DNA from: Pseudomonas sp. ACN8
GTDB taxonomy: Bacteria; Pseudomonadota; Gammaproteobacteria; Pseudomonadales; Pseudomonadaceae
Direction of reading: 5' to 3'
DNA length: 64,000 nucleotides
NCBI RefSeq assembly: GCF_002303925.1
Contig: NZ_MRCS01000001.1
Coordinates: forward strand, 62,001 to 126,000
In this document: one piece after another, positions 1 through 8,989 of the stretch
Layout of the letters: each line of letters begins with the position of its first letter
Position numbering within the stretch: the stretch's first letter is position 1
The notes under the pieces: model-generated
What the model saw: only the letters and a program-made list of their open reading frames with translations
Databases searched by the model: none
Told to the model about the DNA's origin: nothing
Position numbers and translations under genes: made by a program

Positions 1-87
1 TGTGGGCGCCTGAACACCCGCCATCCCGCTGAGGGGAAGCACCAGGCTAATCACGAAAATGAGGCAAAACCGCAGGTAGCGTTTCAT
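1..87 (-). CDS. Secreted or membrane protein, N-terminus only (partial)
   Basis: The reverse strand opens with an ATG at 87 and stays open to the window edge, giving 29 residues that begin MKRYLRFCLIFVISLVLPLS. The basic start followed by a hydrophobic stretch and a small-residue region (SGMAG) looks like a Sec signal peptide. The rest of the gene lies outside the window, so the family cannot be named. The 220 bases between it and the RpiR gene hold no other convincing gene. Confidence 0.5.
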   Translation of the reverse strand, partial: MKRYLRFCLIFVISLVLPLSGMAGVQAPT

Positions 88-307
88 GGGCTGGAGTGTA
101 GTGGTTGAAATGGGCTCTTACAATTGGAGGACTGTTCTCACCGCGTGCCGAAGGCGTTGATTCAGGCGATATCACCGTATCTGAATTAAGCCAGCATTAT
201 CGCTGACAGAGGATTTGCTCACCTTCGGGACCTTCGAGTACGGGTTCTCGACCACCATGATCGGCGCGACTGTCGGCTTCGTCATCCTGGCGGTGTATTT
301 CCATCAC

Positions 308-1216
308 TCACTTTTTTGCCGGTTTACCGCTGGCAGGGATGTGCAGGTACGACATCACGCTTTCCGTCAGTTCGGTTGCCAGTTTGACCGCTTCTTTATT
401 GCGCGCCATCACGCCGGCGACCAAGCCTTCGATCAAGGCCAGTACGGCGATGTTGGAGCTGGTCAGCACGGGGTGATCGCAAGGCGCAAACAGCGTGTGC
501 CGGGCTATGCCGGTGAGTGGCGAGGCGGGTGAGTCGGTAATGGCGAGCACCGATGCGCCGCGTTCATTGGCGAAGCGTGCCAGTTGCAGGGTGTCGAGGG
601 AGTAGCGCGGCAGGGTGATCGCCAGCAGCACGTCCTGATCGGTGATCGCAGCCAGACGGTAAGCGGCGTTTTCGTTTCCGCCCTCCATGCTGATGGCCGT
701 GGCGTCCGCACAGAAGGGCATCAGGGTCGAGGCGGCGAGACCGGCGAAGTAGACACTGTTGCCAAAGCCCAGGATGTAGATCTTGCGCGCTTTGGTCAGG
801 CGAGTGACGAATGCTTCAAAGGTGTCGGCGTGGTTGTTGCTCGCCGCGGTGGCCAGGTTGCTACTGGCGCTCTGGAGTTGCTCATGCAGGCCGAACGCGC
901 CGCCGGGTCGATGGGCAAGTTCGTTGCGCAGTTTGTCGACCGGCGACACCATCTGCTGCAACGTTGCGACCAGCTCGGCCTTCATGCCGCTGTAGCCACC
1001 GAGGTCCAGTGCTTTGGCCAGGCGGTTGACGGCGGCGGGTGAGGTCAATGTTTCGTGAGCCATCTCCTCGATGGTCAGTGTCGCGGCCTTGAGCGGGTGA
1101 CGCAGGATAAAGTCCGCGACCTTGCGCAGTGACGGCGGCAGATCGGAAACGATTTCCGTGAGTTTGCGCATGACCGGCGCGGCATAGACGGTGGTGTCTT
1201 TCGATGGGGTTGGCAT
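308..1216 (-). CDS. MurR/RpiR-family transcriptional regulator (HTH + SIS)
   Basis: 302 residues. The N-terminal half (about 15-95) is an RpiR-type helix-turn-helix: SLRKVADFIL, then the SPAAVNRLAKALDLGGYSG recognition region. The C-terminal half (about 130-270) is a SIS sugar-phosphate-binding fold with GFGNSVYFAG and LAITLPRYS segments. RpiR proteins usually sense phosphosugars or related metabolites and control adjacent catabolic or transport genes. It lies directly after the ATPase gene of the amino-acid ABC operon, in the place where classical aot operons carry argR, so I infer that it controls that importer. The ligand cannot be told from sequence. Confidence 0.85.
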   Translation of the reverse strand: MPTPSKDTTVYAAPVMRKLTEIVSDLPPSLRKVADFILRHPLKAATLTIEEMAHETLTSPAAVNRLAKALDLGGYSGMKAELVATLQQMVSPVDKLRNELAHRPGGAFGLHEQLQSASSNLATAASNNHADTFEAFVTRLTKARKIYILGFGNSVYFAGLAASTLMPFCADATAISMEGGNENAAYRLAAITDQDVLLAITLPRYSLDTLQLARFANERGASVLAITDSPASPLTGIARHTLFAPCDHPVLTSSNIAVLALIEGLVAGVMARNKEAVKLATELTESVMSYLHIPASGKPAKK

Positions 1217-1264
1217 ATCCAGCTCAACATTTCCTGAGGGTGAGAGAAGGGCTGTGCCTGATGC

Positions 1265-1309
1265 CCTGACAAGGTTGGCTGGAGTGTATCCGAAGCCAAC
1301 CTTGTCGGG
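1265..1309 (-). other. Long intercistronic hairpin
   Basis: Two 16-base arms (1265-1280 and 1294-1309) pair fully apart from one G-U wobble, around a 13-base loop. The hairpin sits between the ABC ATPase gene and the RpiR gene on the same strand. No T-run follows on the minus strand, so an mRNA-processing or stabilising element, or a factor-assisted terminator, is more likely than a simple intrinsic terminator. Confidence 0.6.
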
Positions 1310-1335
1310 CAGCGCCGTGCAATGGATGGAGGCGC

Positions 1336-2100
1336 TTACTTCAGGCTTCCGGCCAGAAACTGCTGGAGGCGTTCGGACTGTGGGTTGACCAGCACTTGAC
1401 GCGGGTCGCCGCGTTCCTCGACAACGCCCTTGTGCAGGAACACCAGTTGGTTCGAAACCTCACGGGCAAAGCCCATTTCGTGAGTCACCACCACCATGGT
1501 GCGGCCTTCCTGCGCCAGATCCTGCATGACTTTAAGCACTTCGCCGACCAGTTCGGGGTCGAGCGCCGACGTCGGCTCATCGAACAGCATCACTTGCGGC
1601 TCCATCGCCAGTGCGCGGGCAATGGCCACGCGCTGCTGCTCGCCACCGGACATATGCGCCGGCCAGGCGTTCATGCGGTGCGCCACACCGACTTTGTTCA
1701 GGTAGTGCTCGGCCTTCTCCCGTGCCTCTTTCTTGCCCAGGCCCAGCACATGCACCGGGGCTTCCATGACGTTTTCCAGAGCGCTCATGTGGGACCAGAG
1801 GTTGAAGTGTTGAAACACCATCGATAGCTGCGAACGCATGCGTTGCAACTGTTTGGGTTCGGCCGCCTTCATCCCGTCGGAGTTGTTGGCCACCAGCTTG
1901 AGCGGTTCGCCATTGAGCACGATATTGCCCGCATTGGGTTGCTCCAGCAGGTTGATGCAGCGCAGGAACGTACTTTTGCCAGAGCCGCTGGAGCCGATGA
2001 GGCTGATCACGTCACCGGCCTTTGCCTGCAGGGACACGCCCTTGAGCACCTGGTGCGCTCCGTAGCTTTTATGCAGGTCTCGAACTTCAAGTTTGTACAT
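1336..2100 (-). CDS. Polar amino-acid ABC transporter, ATP-binding protein (AotP/HisP-like)
   Basis: 254 residues, the usual length for HisP/AotP/GlnQ ATPases. Walker A is GSSGSGKST (about 36-44), the Q-loop region is MVFQHFNLW, the ABC signature is [16 protein letters not shown], Walker B is [13 protein letters not shown] and the switch histidine lies in [10 protein letters not shown]. The insert in the N-terminal half ([13 protein letters not shown]) is typical of the histidine/arginine subgroup. It is the penultimate gene of a minus-strand operon: binding protein, two permeases, desuccinylase-like protein, ATPase. It would power uptake of a basic amino acid such as arginine, ornithine or histidine; exact substrate unknown. 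Confidence 0.93.
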   Translation of the reverse strand: MYKLEVRDLHKSYGAHQVLKGVSLQAKAGDVISLIGSSGSGKSTFLRCINLLEQPNAGNIVLNGEPLKLVANNSDGMKAAEPKQLQRMRSQLSMVFQHFNLWSHMSALENVMEAPVHVLGLGKKEAREKAEHYLNKVGVAHRMNAWPAHMSGGEQQRVAIARALAMEPQVMLFDEPTSALDPELVGEVLKVMQDLAQEGRTMVVVTHEMGFAREVSNQLVFLHKGVVEERGDPRQVLVNPQSERLQQFLAGSLK

Positions 2101-2118
2101 GGTTTGAACTCTCTGGAA

Positions 2119-3231
2119 TCAGTCGCTGAGCAAGCGACCCTGGCGAATGGGGGTGACGCCTGCCACTTTGGCCAACCACAATCCCGGCTGGGCAAAGCGC
2201 AGCCGTTCGCGGGCATAGAGAATGCCGTCGGTGCTGGCACTGACCACGCTATGGCGGTCGGTTAGCGGGTCGATGACTTCGAATAGCGGATCGCCGACCT
2301 TGACCTGGGCACCCAACGGTTGCAGAAAACTCACCACACCCGGGTGGGGTGCACAGGCGTACTGCGCGCCGGCGAATGGCATGGCCTGGCAATGGCTCGG
2401 TGGTGCCGCTGGCCAGTCACCGCTGATCAGGCCTTGCTCGGCGAGATACCCGAGAATGGCCTGTGCACTGTCGAGGCATTGCTCGCGTTCGGTGTCTGCC
2501 ATGCCACGCAATTCGATGGTGGTGGCCGCGCACGCCAGGGGAATATTGGCTTCGGGAAACCGCTCGGCCAGGTGTAGCCATGCAATGGCGCAGGCTTCGT
2601 CGAAGGCACTGCCGCCCGCATCTTCGGCCAGTAACGTGACCCCGGCGCCAAGGCGTGCGGCCAGTGACTGCAGGCGCGGCCAGATTTGCGGCATCGCATA
2701 CATCAACATGATCGATTCGAAATCGCAGTGCAGGTCCAGCACCACATCGGCGTCACAGGCATGCTGCAGCAACAGGCGGCGCAGACCGTCGAGCTCCGAG
2801 GTCGGTGCCGGCATGGCGGCCAGGGCCTCACCCATGGCGCGGCGGATGAGTGCGATGTTGGCGTCGGCATCGTCGCCCAATCGGCCTTCCAGCAGCGGTG
2901 CAATGGCATCGACCAACTCGGGGAAGTCGCGATTGAAGTTCTTGCCGCTGGAGAACTCGAAGCGCCCCTGATGGGTGGCCTGGAACATCTGGGCGATCCC
3001 GATCGGGTTGGCCATGGGCACCAACTCGATCACCCCGGTCAGGCGGCCTTGTGTTTCCAGCTCCAGAAGACGGCGCTTGAGCTCGACGGCGACGCGCATC
3101 CCCGGCAATTCGTCGGCATGCAGTGACGCCTGGATGTAGGCCTTGCGTGGTCCGCGGCCAAAACGAAACAGCGACAGCGTTCGTTCGGTGCCCGAGGCAC
3201 TCCACGGCAACCGGTATTGAATGTGCTCCAT
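2119..3231 (-). CDS. Succinylglutamate desuccinylase/aspartoacylase-family protein (AotO-like)
   Basis: 370 residues. It has the zinc site of M14-type desuccinylase/aspartoacylase enzymes: HADELPG near residue 38 supplies the His and Glu ligands and DLHCDFES near residue 165 the second His. The C-terminal part (about 290-370) forms the beta-rich domain seen in AstE relatives. It lies between permease and ATPase genes, with 9 bases to the permease and 18 to the ATPase, exactly as aotO does in the P. aeruginosa aotJQMOP operon (known gene order). A role in deacylating an imported N-acyl amino acid is inference. Confidence 0.85.
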   Translation of the reverse strand: MEHIQYRLPWSASGTERTLSLFRFGRGPRKAYIQASLHADELPGMRVAVELKRRLLELETQGRLTGVIELVPMANPIGIAQMFQATHQGRFEFSSGKNFNRDFPELVDAIAPLLEGRLGDDADANIALIRRAMGEALAAMPAPTSELDGLRRLLLQHACDADVVLDLHCDFESIMLMYAMPQIWPRLQSLAARLGAGVTLLAEDAGGSAFDEACAIAWLHLAERFPEANIPLACAATTIELRGMADTEREQCLDSAQAILGYLAEQGLISGDWPAAPPSHCQAMPFAGAQYACAPHPGVVSFLQPLGAQVKVGDPLFEVIDPLTDRHSVVSASTDGILYARERLRFAQPGLWLAKVAGVTPIRQGRLLSD

Positions 3232-3240
3232 AGCAGCTCC

Positions 3241-3939
3241 TTAGTGCTTGCGCGGTGCCAGATACGCCAGCCAGCGGCGCTCGGCCAGCTTGAACAGGCG
3301 CACCAGAATGAAGGTCAGGGCGAGGTAGATGAGGCCGGCGGTGATAAACGCCTCGAATGGCAGATAGAAGCGTGAGCTCACCGTACGTGCGGCCCCGGTG
3401 ATGTCGACGAGGGTGACGATGGAGGCCAGGCTGGTGGTTTGCAGCATCATCAGCACTTCGTTGCTGTATTGCGGCAGTGCCCGGCGCAAGGCCGACGGCA
3501 TGAGAATGCGGCGATACAGGGTCAGGCGTGACATGCCCATGGCCCTGGCGGCTTCGATCTCGCCAGGGTGGGTGGATTTCAGACTGCCGGCCAGCAGCTC
3601 TGCGCTATAGGCACTGGTGTTGATCGCGAAGGCCAGGCAGGCGCAAAAGGTGGCGCTGGAGAGGTAAGGCCAGAGCACGCTTTGGCGCACCGCTTCGAAC
3701 TGCGCCAGGCCGTAATAGATCAGGAACAATTGCACCAGCATCGGCGTACCGCGAATCACGTAGGTATAGAGCCAGGCCGGGAAGTTGATCAGCGGCGATC
3801 GCGACACCCGCATCAGTGCCAGTGGAATCGCCAATACCAGACCCAGGGCCAGGGAAATGAGCAGGACTTTGAGGGTCAACAGGGCGCCATTGAAGTACAG
3901 CGGCAGGTTTTCCCAGATCAGGTTGTAGTCGAGAATCAT
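3241..3939 (-). CDS. Amino-acid ABC transporter permease (AotM/HisM-like)
   Basis: 232 residues with about five membrane helices. The EAA loop that docks the ATPase is visible as EIEAARAMGMSRLTLYRRIL near residue 130. The N-terminal signature GALLTLKVLLISL and IRGTPMLVQLFLIYYG are typical of HisM/AotM permeases. It would form the membrane channel with the HisQ-like permease encoded immediately upstream; 13 bases separate the two genes, so they are surely cotranscribed. Confidence 0.93.
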   Translation of the reverse strand: MILDYNLIWENLPLYFNGALLTLKVLLISLALGLVLAIPLALMRVSRSPLINFPAWLYTYVIRGTPMLVQLFLIYYGLAQFEAVRQSVLWPYLSSATFCACLAFAINTSAYSAELLAGSLKSTHPGEIEAARAMGMSRLTLYRRILMPSALRRALPQYSNEVLMMLQTTSLASIVTLVDITGAARTVSSRFYLPFEAFITAGLIYLALTFILVRLFKLAERRWLAYLAPRKH

Positions 3940-3952
3940 GGGCGGCTCCCCC

Positions 3953-4642
3953 TCACAATTCGGCGGCTTTGATGCCGACCGAGTAGTGTTTTTCCAGATA
4001 GCGCAGCACCAGCAAGGACAGGCTGGTGAGCATCAGGTACAGCGCTGCCACTGCGAGGAAAAACGTGAATGGCTCGTGTGTGGCATCCGCTGCGTTCTTG
4101 GCTTTGAACATCATGTCCTGCAAGCCGATCACCGAGATCAGCGCGGTGGATTTGGTCAGCACCAGCCAGTTGTTGGTGAACCCGGGGATGGCGAAACGAA
4201 TCATCTGCGGGACCAGGATTCGCCAGAACACCTGAGTACCGCCCATGCCATAAGCCACACCGGCCTCGGCCTGACCCTTGGGGATCGCCATGAAGGCGCC
4301 GCGAAAGGTTTCCGAGAGGTAGGCGCCAAAAATGAAGCCCATGGTGCAGACGCCGGCGATAAAGGGGTTGATGTCGAGATAGCGGGTGTAACCGAGCGCC
4401 AGGGCGATGCGGTTTACCAGATCCTGGCCGCCGTAGAAGATCAGCAGGATCAGCACCAGGTCTGGAATACCGCGAATCAGGGTGGTGTAGCTTTCCCCGA
4501 GCATGGCCAGCCATTTGAGCGGTGACAGGCGAAAGGCCGCGCCGACCAGGCCCAGGGCAATCGCCAGGGACATGGATGTCAGGGCCAGGTTTATGGTCAG
4601 CCAGGCGCCATCGAGAATGCTCGAACCGTAGCCGTGAAGCAT
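3953..4642 (-). CDS. Amino-acid ABC transporter permease (AotQ/HisQ-like)
   Basis: 229 residues from the ATG at 4642, chosen because GAGG lies seven bases upstream and the protein then begins MLHGYGSSILDGAWLTI, matching AotQ/HisQ starts; the frame itself is open further upstream. The EAA loop is GQAEAGVAYGMGGTQVFWRI. About five membrane helices. Partner of the adjacent HisM-like permease. A 105-base gap separates it from the binding-protein gene. Confidence 0.92.
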   Translation of the reverse strand: MLHGYGSSILDGAWLTINLALTSMSLAIALGLVGAAFRLSPLKWLAMLGESYTTLIRGIPDLVLILLIFYGGQDLVNRIALALGYTRYLDINPFIAGVCTMGFIFGAYLSETFRGAFMAIPKGQAEAGVAYGMGGTQVFWRILVPQMIRFAIPGFTNNWLVLTKSTALISVIGLQDMMFKAKNAADATHEPFTFFLAVAALYLMLTSLSLLVLRYLEKHYSVGIKAAEL

Positions 4643-4747
4643 GATGAAGTTCCTCAAGCGAGCGCCGCGAGGCGCGCATGACAAGTCCCGACAGACGCCT
4701 GCAACGGGCCGTCGCCGGGTCTTGGATCGGGGGGGCAGGAGTAAGGC

Positions 4748-5524
4748 TTACTCGCCGTAGATATCGAACGCGAAGTACCTGGCCATCACTTGCTGGTACT
4801 TGCCATTGGCGCGAATGGCGTCAATCGCGGCACTCAGGCGCGCAACGTTGGCACTGTCGCCTTTGCGCACGGCGATCCCGGCGCCCCGGCCGAAATATTT
4901 CGGGTCGTTGATGTCGGGGCCTGTGAGCGCGAAGCCTTGGCCGGCGGGTGTCTTGATGAAGCTCTCATCGGTGTTGACGATGTCGGCGAGGGTGGCGTCC
5001 AGGCGACCCGAGGCGAGATCGAGGAAGGCTTCATTCTGCGAGCCGTAGCGCACCACGGCGACGCCGGCTTTTTCCAGTTGCTCGGTGGCAAAACGATCGT
5101 AAGTCGAGGAGCGTTGCACGCCGAGTTTCTTGCCCTTGAGGTCCACCAACGGGTCATTGATCACGTTGCCGGCCTTCATCGCGAACTTGCCCGGCGTGTG
5201 GTAGTACTTTTTGCTGAAGTCCACGGACTTCATCCGGTCTTCGGTGATCGACATCGACGACAGCACGGCATCGATCTTGCGCACTTTGAGCGACGGGATC
5301 ATGCCGTCGAACTCCTGAATGACCCACTCGCACTTGACCTGCATTTCTTCGCACAAGGCGTTGCCGATGTCGTAGTCGAACCCGCTGACGTTGCCTTCGG
5401 GTGTCTTGAAGGAGAAGGGCGGGTAGGCGGCTTCGATACCGATACGCAGGCTGTCTTCGTCGGCATGTGCCAGGAAGCTGAAAGCGCACAGCGCCAGAGC
5501 ACCTAGAAGTTCTGTCTTGTTCAT
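4748..5524 (-). CDS. Periplasmic amino-acid-binding protein (AotJ/HisJ-like)
   Basis: 258 residues from the ATG at 5524, which has AGGGAG upstream; the longer open frame is not used because the signal peptide begins MNKTELLGALALCAFSFLA. The mature part starts DEDSLRIGIEAAYPPFSF, the standard opening of SBP family 3, and holds GFDYDIGNALC and LDATLADIV segments that line the amino-acid pocket. It is first in the importer operon and feeds the HisQ/HisM-like permeases. Substrate probably a basic amino acid. Confidence 0.93.
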   Translation of the reverse strand: MNKTELLGALALCAFSFLAHADEDSLRIGIEAAYPPFSFKTPEGNVSGFDYDIGNALCEEMQVKCEWVIQEFDGMIPSLKVRKIDAVLSSMSITEDRMKSVDFSKKYYHTPGKFAMKAGNVINDPLVDLKGKKLGVQRSSTYDRFATEQLEKAGVAVVRYGSQNEAFLDLASGRLDATLADIVNTDESFIKTPAGQGFALTGPDINDPKYFGRGAGIAVRKGDSANVARLSAAIDAIRANGKYQQVMARYFAFDIYGE

Positions 5525-5679
5525 ATTGTTGACTCCCTGGAGGGCATTGGGGGGAAGCGGGTGTCCGCCATCCGGGTTGGCGTGGTGGATCAGTCCTGTG
5601 ATCGGCGAGCTATAAATGACACAATAAAATTCCATATGCAAGATGTCTGAAAATAAACATATCAGCCTGGGGCGAAACG

Positions 5680-5823
5680 ATGCTCCGGGACGCGGCCAGA
5701 GAGACTGCGGATGCAGCCCGTGACGCCGCCAAAGTTGAGGCGAAGGACGCCAGAGAGGATGTGGCGGACGCCCCGGATGCTCCGGACGAACCGGATTTCG
5801 ACGCAGTTGAGGTAGAGAACTAA
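5680..5823 (+). CDS. Small Ala/Asp-rich ORF (47 aa), function unknown
   Basis: A 47-codon frame on the plus strand, pointing away from the flanking minus-strand operons. GGGG lies about six bases before the ATG. Third codon positions are mostly G or C, as in real Pseudomonas genes. The peptide is highly charged: alternating Ala and acidic residues with Arg/Lys in the first half (RDAARETADAARDAAKVEAK), then a Pro-Asp-rich acidic tail (DAPDAPDEPDFDAVEVEN). There is no signal or membrane segment. A strong plus-strand terminator lies 77 bases downstream. It could be a real small protein or the end of a lost gene; no homologue recognised. Confidence 0.35.
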   Translation: MLRDAARETADAARDAAKVEAKDAREDVADAPDAPDEPDFDAVEVEN

Positions 5824-5868
5824 GCCTGCACGTTCGGCAATGAATACGGCAGGCATGCCGTAGAAAAC

Positions 5869-5892
5869 GTCCCGGGAGCTTGAGGGACGTAT
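5869..5892 (+). other. Small hairpin between the small ORF and the terminator
   Basis: Perfect inverted repeat ACGTCCC / GGGACGT with a 10-base loop. It lies between the end of the 47-codon ORF and the intrinsic terminator and would fold in the 3' part of that transcript. Confidence 0.45.
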
Positions 5893-5900
5893 CGGCAAAG

Positions 5901-5941
5901 AGTCGCAAGCCCTGAAGCGTTGTGGGGTTTGCGACTTTTTT
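5901..5941 (+). terminator. Intrinsic terminator
   Basis: Arms at 5901-5912 and 5925-5936 form a 12-base-pair stem (AGTCGCAA, one G-U pair, CCC) followed by TTTTTT on the plus strand. It ends the short transcript that would contain the small Ala/Asp-rich ORF. Lying 33 bases past the arsH stop, it may also work on the minus strand, though the T-run there is weak. Confidence 0.8.
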
Positions 5942-5973
5942 CGGCTATCGAGCCTGGGGGAGCATTTCTACAG

Positions 5974-6669
5974 TCAAATCGACCGCTGATTTACGCGCTG
6001 ACTCAGTTCCTCTGCGGATTCTTTTCGCTCCGAGTAGCGATCAACCAGATCGGGGCGATCCCGTAGCAGCAGGGTGAATTTCACCAGCTCCTCCATGACG
6101 TCCACCACCCTGTCGTACAGCGACGAGGGTTTCATGCGATTGGCCTCGTCAAATTCCAGAAAAGCCTTTGGCACGGAAGATTGATTGGGGATGGTGAACA
6201 TGCGCATCCAGCGCCCCAGCACACGAAGCTGATTCACCACATTGAAAGACTGGGAGCCGCCGCAGACCTGCATGACCGCGAGGGTTTTCCCCTGGGTCGG
6301 ACGAACGGCCCCCAACGCCAACGGCACCCAGTCGATTTGCGCCTTGAACACCGCGGACATGGAACCGTGGCGCTCTGGCGAACACCAGACCTGGCCTTCG
6401 GACCACTGCATCAGCGCGAGCAGTTCCTGGACTTTCGGGTGATCGGAGGGCGCGTCGTCCGGTAGCGGCAGGCCTGATGGGTTGAAGATCCGGGTCTCGG
6501 CGCCGAAGTGTTCGAGCAACCGGGCTGCTTCCTCGACCAGCAGGCGACTGAACGAGCGCGCACGAGTCGAGCCGTATAGCAACAGGATGCGCGGCTTGTG
6601 CTGGTCGTCGCGTCCGCTGGCGATGGGCTGGGTCAGTGAGGTGTCGAGATTGGGCAGGGGATGGGTCAT
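5974..6669 (-). CDS. arsH: Arsenical resistance protein ArsH (NADPH-dependent FMN reductase)
   Basis: 231 residues from the ATG at 6669, with GGAG seven bases upstream. The flavodoxin-like FMN loop is [13 protein letters not shown] near residue 30, and [18 protein letters not shown] and [21 protein letters not shown] are ArsH hallmarks. ArsH proteins are flavoproteins that oxidise trivalent organoarsenicals and reduce quinones. It is the last gene of the ars operon, starting 11 bases after arsC. Confidence 0.92.
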   Translation of the reverse strand: MTHPLPNLDTSLTQPIASGRDDQHKPRILLLYGSTRARSFSRLLVEEAARLLEHFGAETRIFNPSGLPLPDDAPSDHPKVQELLALMQWSEGQVWCSPERHGSMSAVFKAQIDWVPLALGAVRPTQGKTLAVMQVCGGSQSFNVVNQLRVLGRWMRMFTIPNQSSVPKAFLEFDEANRMKPSSLYDRVVDVMEELVKFTLLLRDRPDLVDRYSERKESAEELSQRVNQRSI

Positions 6670-6680
6670 GGGGGCTCCGG

Positions 6681-7151
6681 TCAAAGCGTGCCGATGCGGT
6701 CGAGTTCCCGCTTCAGCGCATCGCGGTCAAGTTGTGCAAAAGGCAGGTCGAGCAATGCCCGGCAGCGTGTTTCGATGCGCGCCAGGGTTGAGTGGAACGC
6801 AGCCGATACCATCGCTTCATCTCCCTGTATGTCCGATGGGTCTTCCAGGCCCCAATGAGCTTTCAGTGCCGGCCCGAAATACACGGGGCACGCCTCACCG
6901 GCGGCCTTGTCGCAGACCGTAATGACGATGTCCGGCGGGTTGGCTTCGAAAGCCTCATTGCCTTTGCTGCTCAAGCCGTCGATGGCGATACCGGCTTCTT
7001 GCAACGTGCTCAGGCTGCGGGGCAGCACCTGGCCCTTGGGGAAGCTGCCGGCACTGATCGCCTCGAAACCTTCGGGGGCGAGATGGTTGAACATGGCTTC
7101 GGACAGGATGCTGCGACAGCTATTGGCGGTACACATAAACAGAACGCGCAT
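6681..7151 (-). CDS. arsC: Arsenate reductase ArsC (LMW phosphatase fold)
   Basis: 156 residues from the ATG at 7151, preceded by AGAGGAG. The catalytic loop is C7-TANSC-R13, the CX5R signature of low-molecular-weight phosphatase-type arsenate reductases, and the general-acid region [17 protein letters not shown] follows at about residue 95. It reduces arsenate to arsenite in the cytoplasm for export by ArsB, encoded just upstream. Thioredoxin- versus glutaredoxin-type coupling was not resolved by eye. Confidence 0.9.
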   Translation of the reverse strand: MRVLFMCTANSCRSILSEAMFNHLAPEGFEAISAGSFPKGQVLPRSLSTLQEAGIAIDGLSSKGNEAFEANPPDIVITVCDKAAGEACPVYFGPALKAHWGLEDPSDIQGDEAMVSAAFHSTLARIETRCRALLDLPFAQLDRDALKRELDRIGTL

Positions 7152-7180
7152 GGTGACTCCTCTTTGCAGTCGCACGGGGG

Positions 7181-8464
7181 CTAAACGCTCAGGCGCAGGG
7201 CCAGGGCAGACAGGGTGATGAACAGAATCGGCAGCGTCAGGACCACGCCGACCTTGAAGTAGTAACCCCAGGTAATGCGGATGCCCTTGCGCTCCAGGAC
7301 ATGCAGCCAGAGCAGGGTGGCCAGGCTGCCGATGGGGGTGATCTTGGGGCCCAGGTCAGAGCCGATGACATTGGCGTAGATCATGGCTTCACGCACCACA
7401 CCGGTGGCGTCGCTGGCCTGGATCGACAGGGCACCCACCAGCACCGTCGGCATGTTGTTCATGCCCGATGACAGCAAGGCCGTGAGCAGCCCAGTGCCCA
7501 GCGCGGCGCCCCAGATGCCGAATTCGGCCGTGCGGTTCAGGGCCATGGTCATGTAGGTGGTCAGTCCGGCGTTTTTCAGCCCGTATACCACCAGGTACAT
7601 GCCCAGCGAAAAGATCACGACCTGCCAGGGCGCCTCACGCAGCACCCGTCGCGTTGAAATCACATGCCCACGCGCCGCCACGGCGAACAGCATCGCGGCA
7701 CAGACCGCTGAGATGGCGCTGATGGGAATGCCCAAGGGTTCCAGGGCAAACAGCCCGATCAGCAGCAGAGCCAGGACCATCCAGCCGACGCGGAAGGTCA
7801 GGGGATCACGCACGGCGCGTCGCGGATCCATCACGTCATCGAGAGCGTAGTGCCTGGGAATGTCGCGCCGGAAAAACCAATACAGCACCACGAGGGTGGT
7901 TGCCACGGCAACGAAGTTGACCGGCACCATGATGGCGGCGTACTCGCTGAAGCCCAGGTCGAAGTAGTCAGCCGAAACGATATTGACGAGGTTGGACACC
8001 ACCAGGGGCAGGCTCGCCGTGTCGGCAATGAAACCGGCCGCCATGACGAACGCCAGGGTAGAGGCTGGCGAAAAACGCAGTGCGAGCAGAATTGAAACGA
8101 CGATGGGGGTCAGGATCAGGGCTGCACCGTCGTTGGCAAACAGGGCGGATACACCGGCCCCCAGCAGTATCGTGAATACGAACAGGCGCCGCCCGTCACC
8201 CTTGGCCCAGCGTGCCACATGCAATGCGGCCCACTGGAAAAACCCGGCCTCATCGAGCAGCAGACTGATGATGATCAGCGAGATGAAGGTCGCGGTGGCG
8301 TTCCAGACAATGGCCCACACCAGCGGAATATCGTGCAGTGTAACGACGCCTGCCAGCAGGGCCAGGATGGCGCCCAGGGAAGCGCTCCAGCCGACGCCCA
8401 GGCCCTTGGGTTGCCAGATGACCAACACCATGGTCAGCAGGAAAATGGTAAATGCAGTAAACAT
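7181..8464 (-). CDS. arsB: Arsenite efflux pump ArsB
   Basis: 427 residues from the ATG at 8464 ([20 protein letters not shown]), the usual ArsB length; the frame extends further upstream but overlaps arsR. About 12 hydrophobic segments span the protein. [17 protein letters not shown] and [15 protein letters not shown] match conserved loops of the ArsB/ion-transporter superfamily. It exports arsenite and antimonite across the inner membrane. Second gene of the operon, 23 bases after arsR; its Shine-Dalgarno sequence is weak, so translation may depend on arsR. Confidence 0.93.
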   Translation of the reverse strand: MFTAFTIFLLTMVLVIWQPKGLGVGWSASLGAILALLAGVVTLHDIPLVWAIVWNATATFISLIIISLLLDEAGFFQWAALHVARWAKGDGRRLFVFTILLGAGVSALFANDGAALILTPIVVSILLALRFSPASTLAFVMAAGFIADTASLPLVVSNLVNIVSADYFDLGFSEYAAIMVPVNFVAVATTLVVLYWFFRRDIPRHYALDDVMDPRRAVRDPLTFRVGWMVLALLLIGLFALEPLGIPISAISAVCAAMLFAVAARGHVISTRRVLREAPWQVVIFSLGMYLVVYGLKNAGLTTYMTMALNRTAEFGIWGAALGTGLLTALLSSGMNNMPTVLVGALSIQASDATGVVREAMIYANVIGSDLGPKITPIGSLATLLWLHVLERKGIRITWGYYFKVGVVLTLPILFITLSALALRLSV

Positions 8465-8487
8465 GAACAGTCTCGATGAATGAAAGG

Positions 8488-8835
8488 TCAGCAGCAGGCG
8501 GAAGTGTTCAGCGGACGGTCGCCCATCGCGGCAAGGCGAGTGCTGTCGTTCGCAAGCCAGTCGGCGTTTGCCAGCAAGGTCGTTTCGAGAACGTCGCGAA
8601 CCCACGCGGGCAGATCGGGGTTGAGCCGGTAATACACCCACTGTCCCTGACGGCGGTCGAGAAGCAGGCCGCAGCCGCGTAGCTGTGCAAGATGGCGGGA
8701 AATTTTAGGCTGACTGTCGTCAAGGGCGCAGACCAGTTCACACACGCATAACTCGCCTTCACGAGTGATGAGCAAAGTGGCCCGGGCGCGGGTTTCGTCG
8801 GACAGGCATTTGAATACGGCGGCAGGATTGAGCAT
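8488..8835 (-). CDS. arsR: Arsenic-responsive repressor ArsR
   Basis: 115 residues from the ATG at 8835; an ATG at 8853 is also in frame but would lie inside the operator. Winged helix-turn-helix of the ArsR/SmtB family: [20 protein letters not shown] is the recognition helix region. The arsenite site is ELCVCEL with Cys30 and Cys32, and the protein ends in an extra Cys-Cys pair. First gene of arsRBCH, expected to repress its own operon until trivalent arsenic binds. Confidence 0.93.
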   Translation of the reverse strand: MLNPAAVFKCLSDETRARATLLITREGELCVCELVCALDDSQPKISRHLAQLRGCGLLLDRRQGQWVYYRLNPDLPAWVRDVLETTLLANADWLANDSTRLAAMGDRPLNTSACC

Positions 8836-8850
8836 TGGCGCGGCTCTGTA

Positions 8851-8884
8851 CATATGGTTATTCGAATATACGTTTTTCCATATG
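8851..8884 (-). promoter_or_regulatory. Probable ArsR operator/promoter region
   Basis: An AT-rich block just upstream of arsR is bounded by two CATATG hexamers at 8851-8856 and 8879-8884, with a TTCGAA palindrome at 8861-8866. Symmetry and position, directly before an autoregulated repressor gene, suggest the ArsR-binding site. The exact -35/-10 boxes were not assigned. Confidence 0.45.
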
Positions 8885-8989
8885 TGTTGTGCAAGCCGCT
8901 CGCGTTCGAGAGGAGGAAGGCCCGGCCAGGTTGTTCAGGTATGAGATAGACTCGAGCCAATTCGGCGCAAGACACAGCAGAGGTGATGA

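Noticed and set aside
5643..5941. RsmY/RsmZ-like regulatory RNA
   Set aside because: Several GGA motifs and a terminator are present, but most GGA triplets arise from CCG-GAC/GAT codons of the small ORF and do not sit in hairpin loops; the locus is not a known rsm position.
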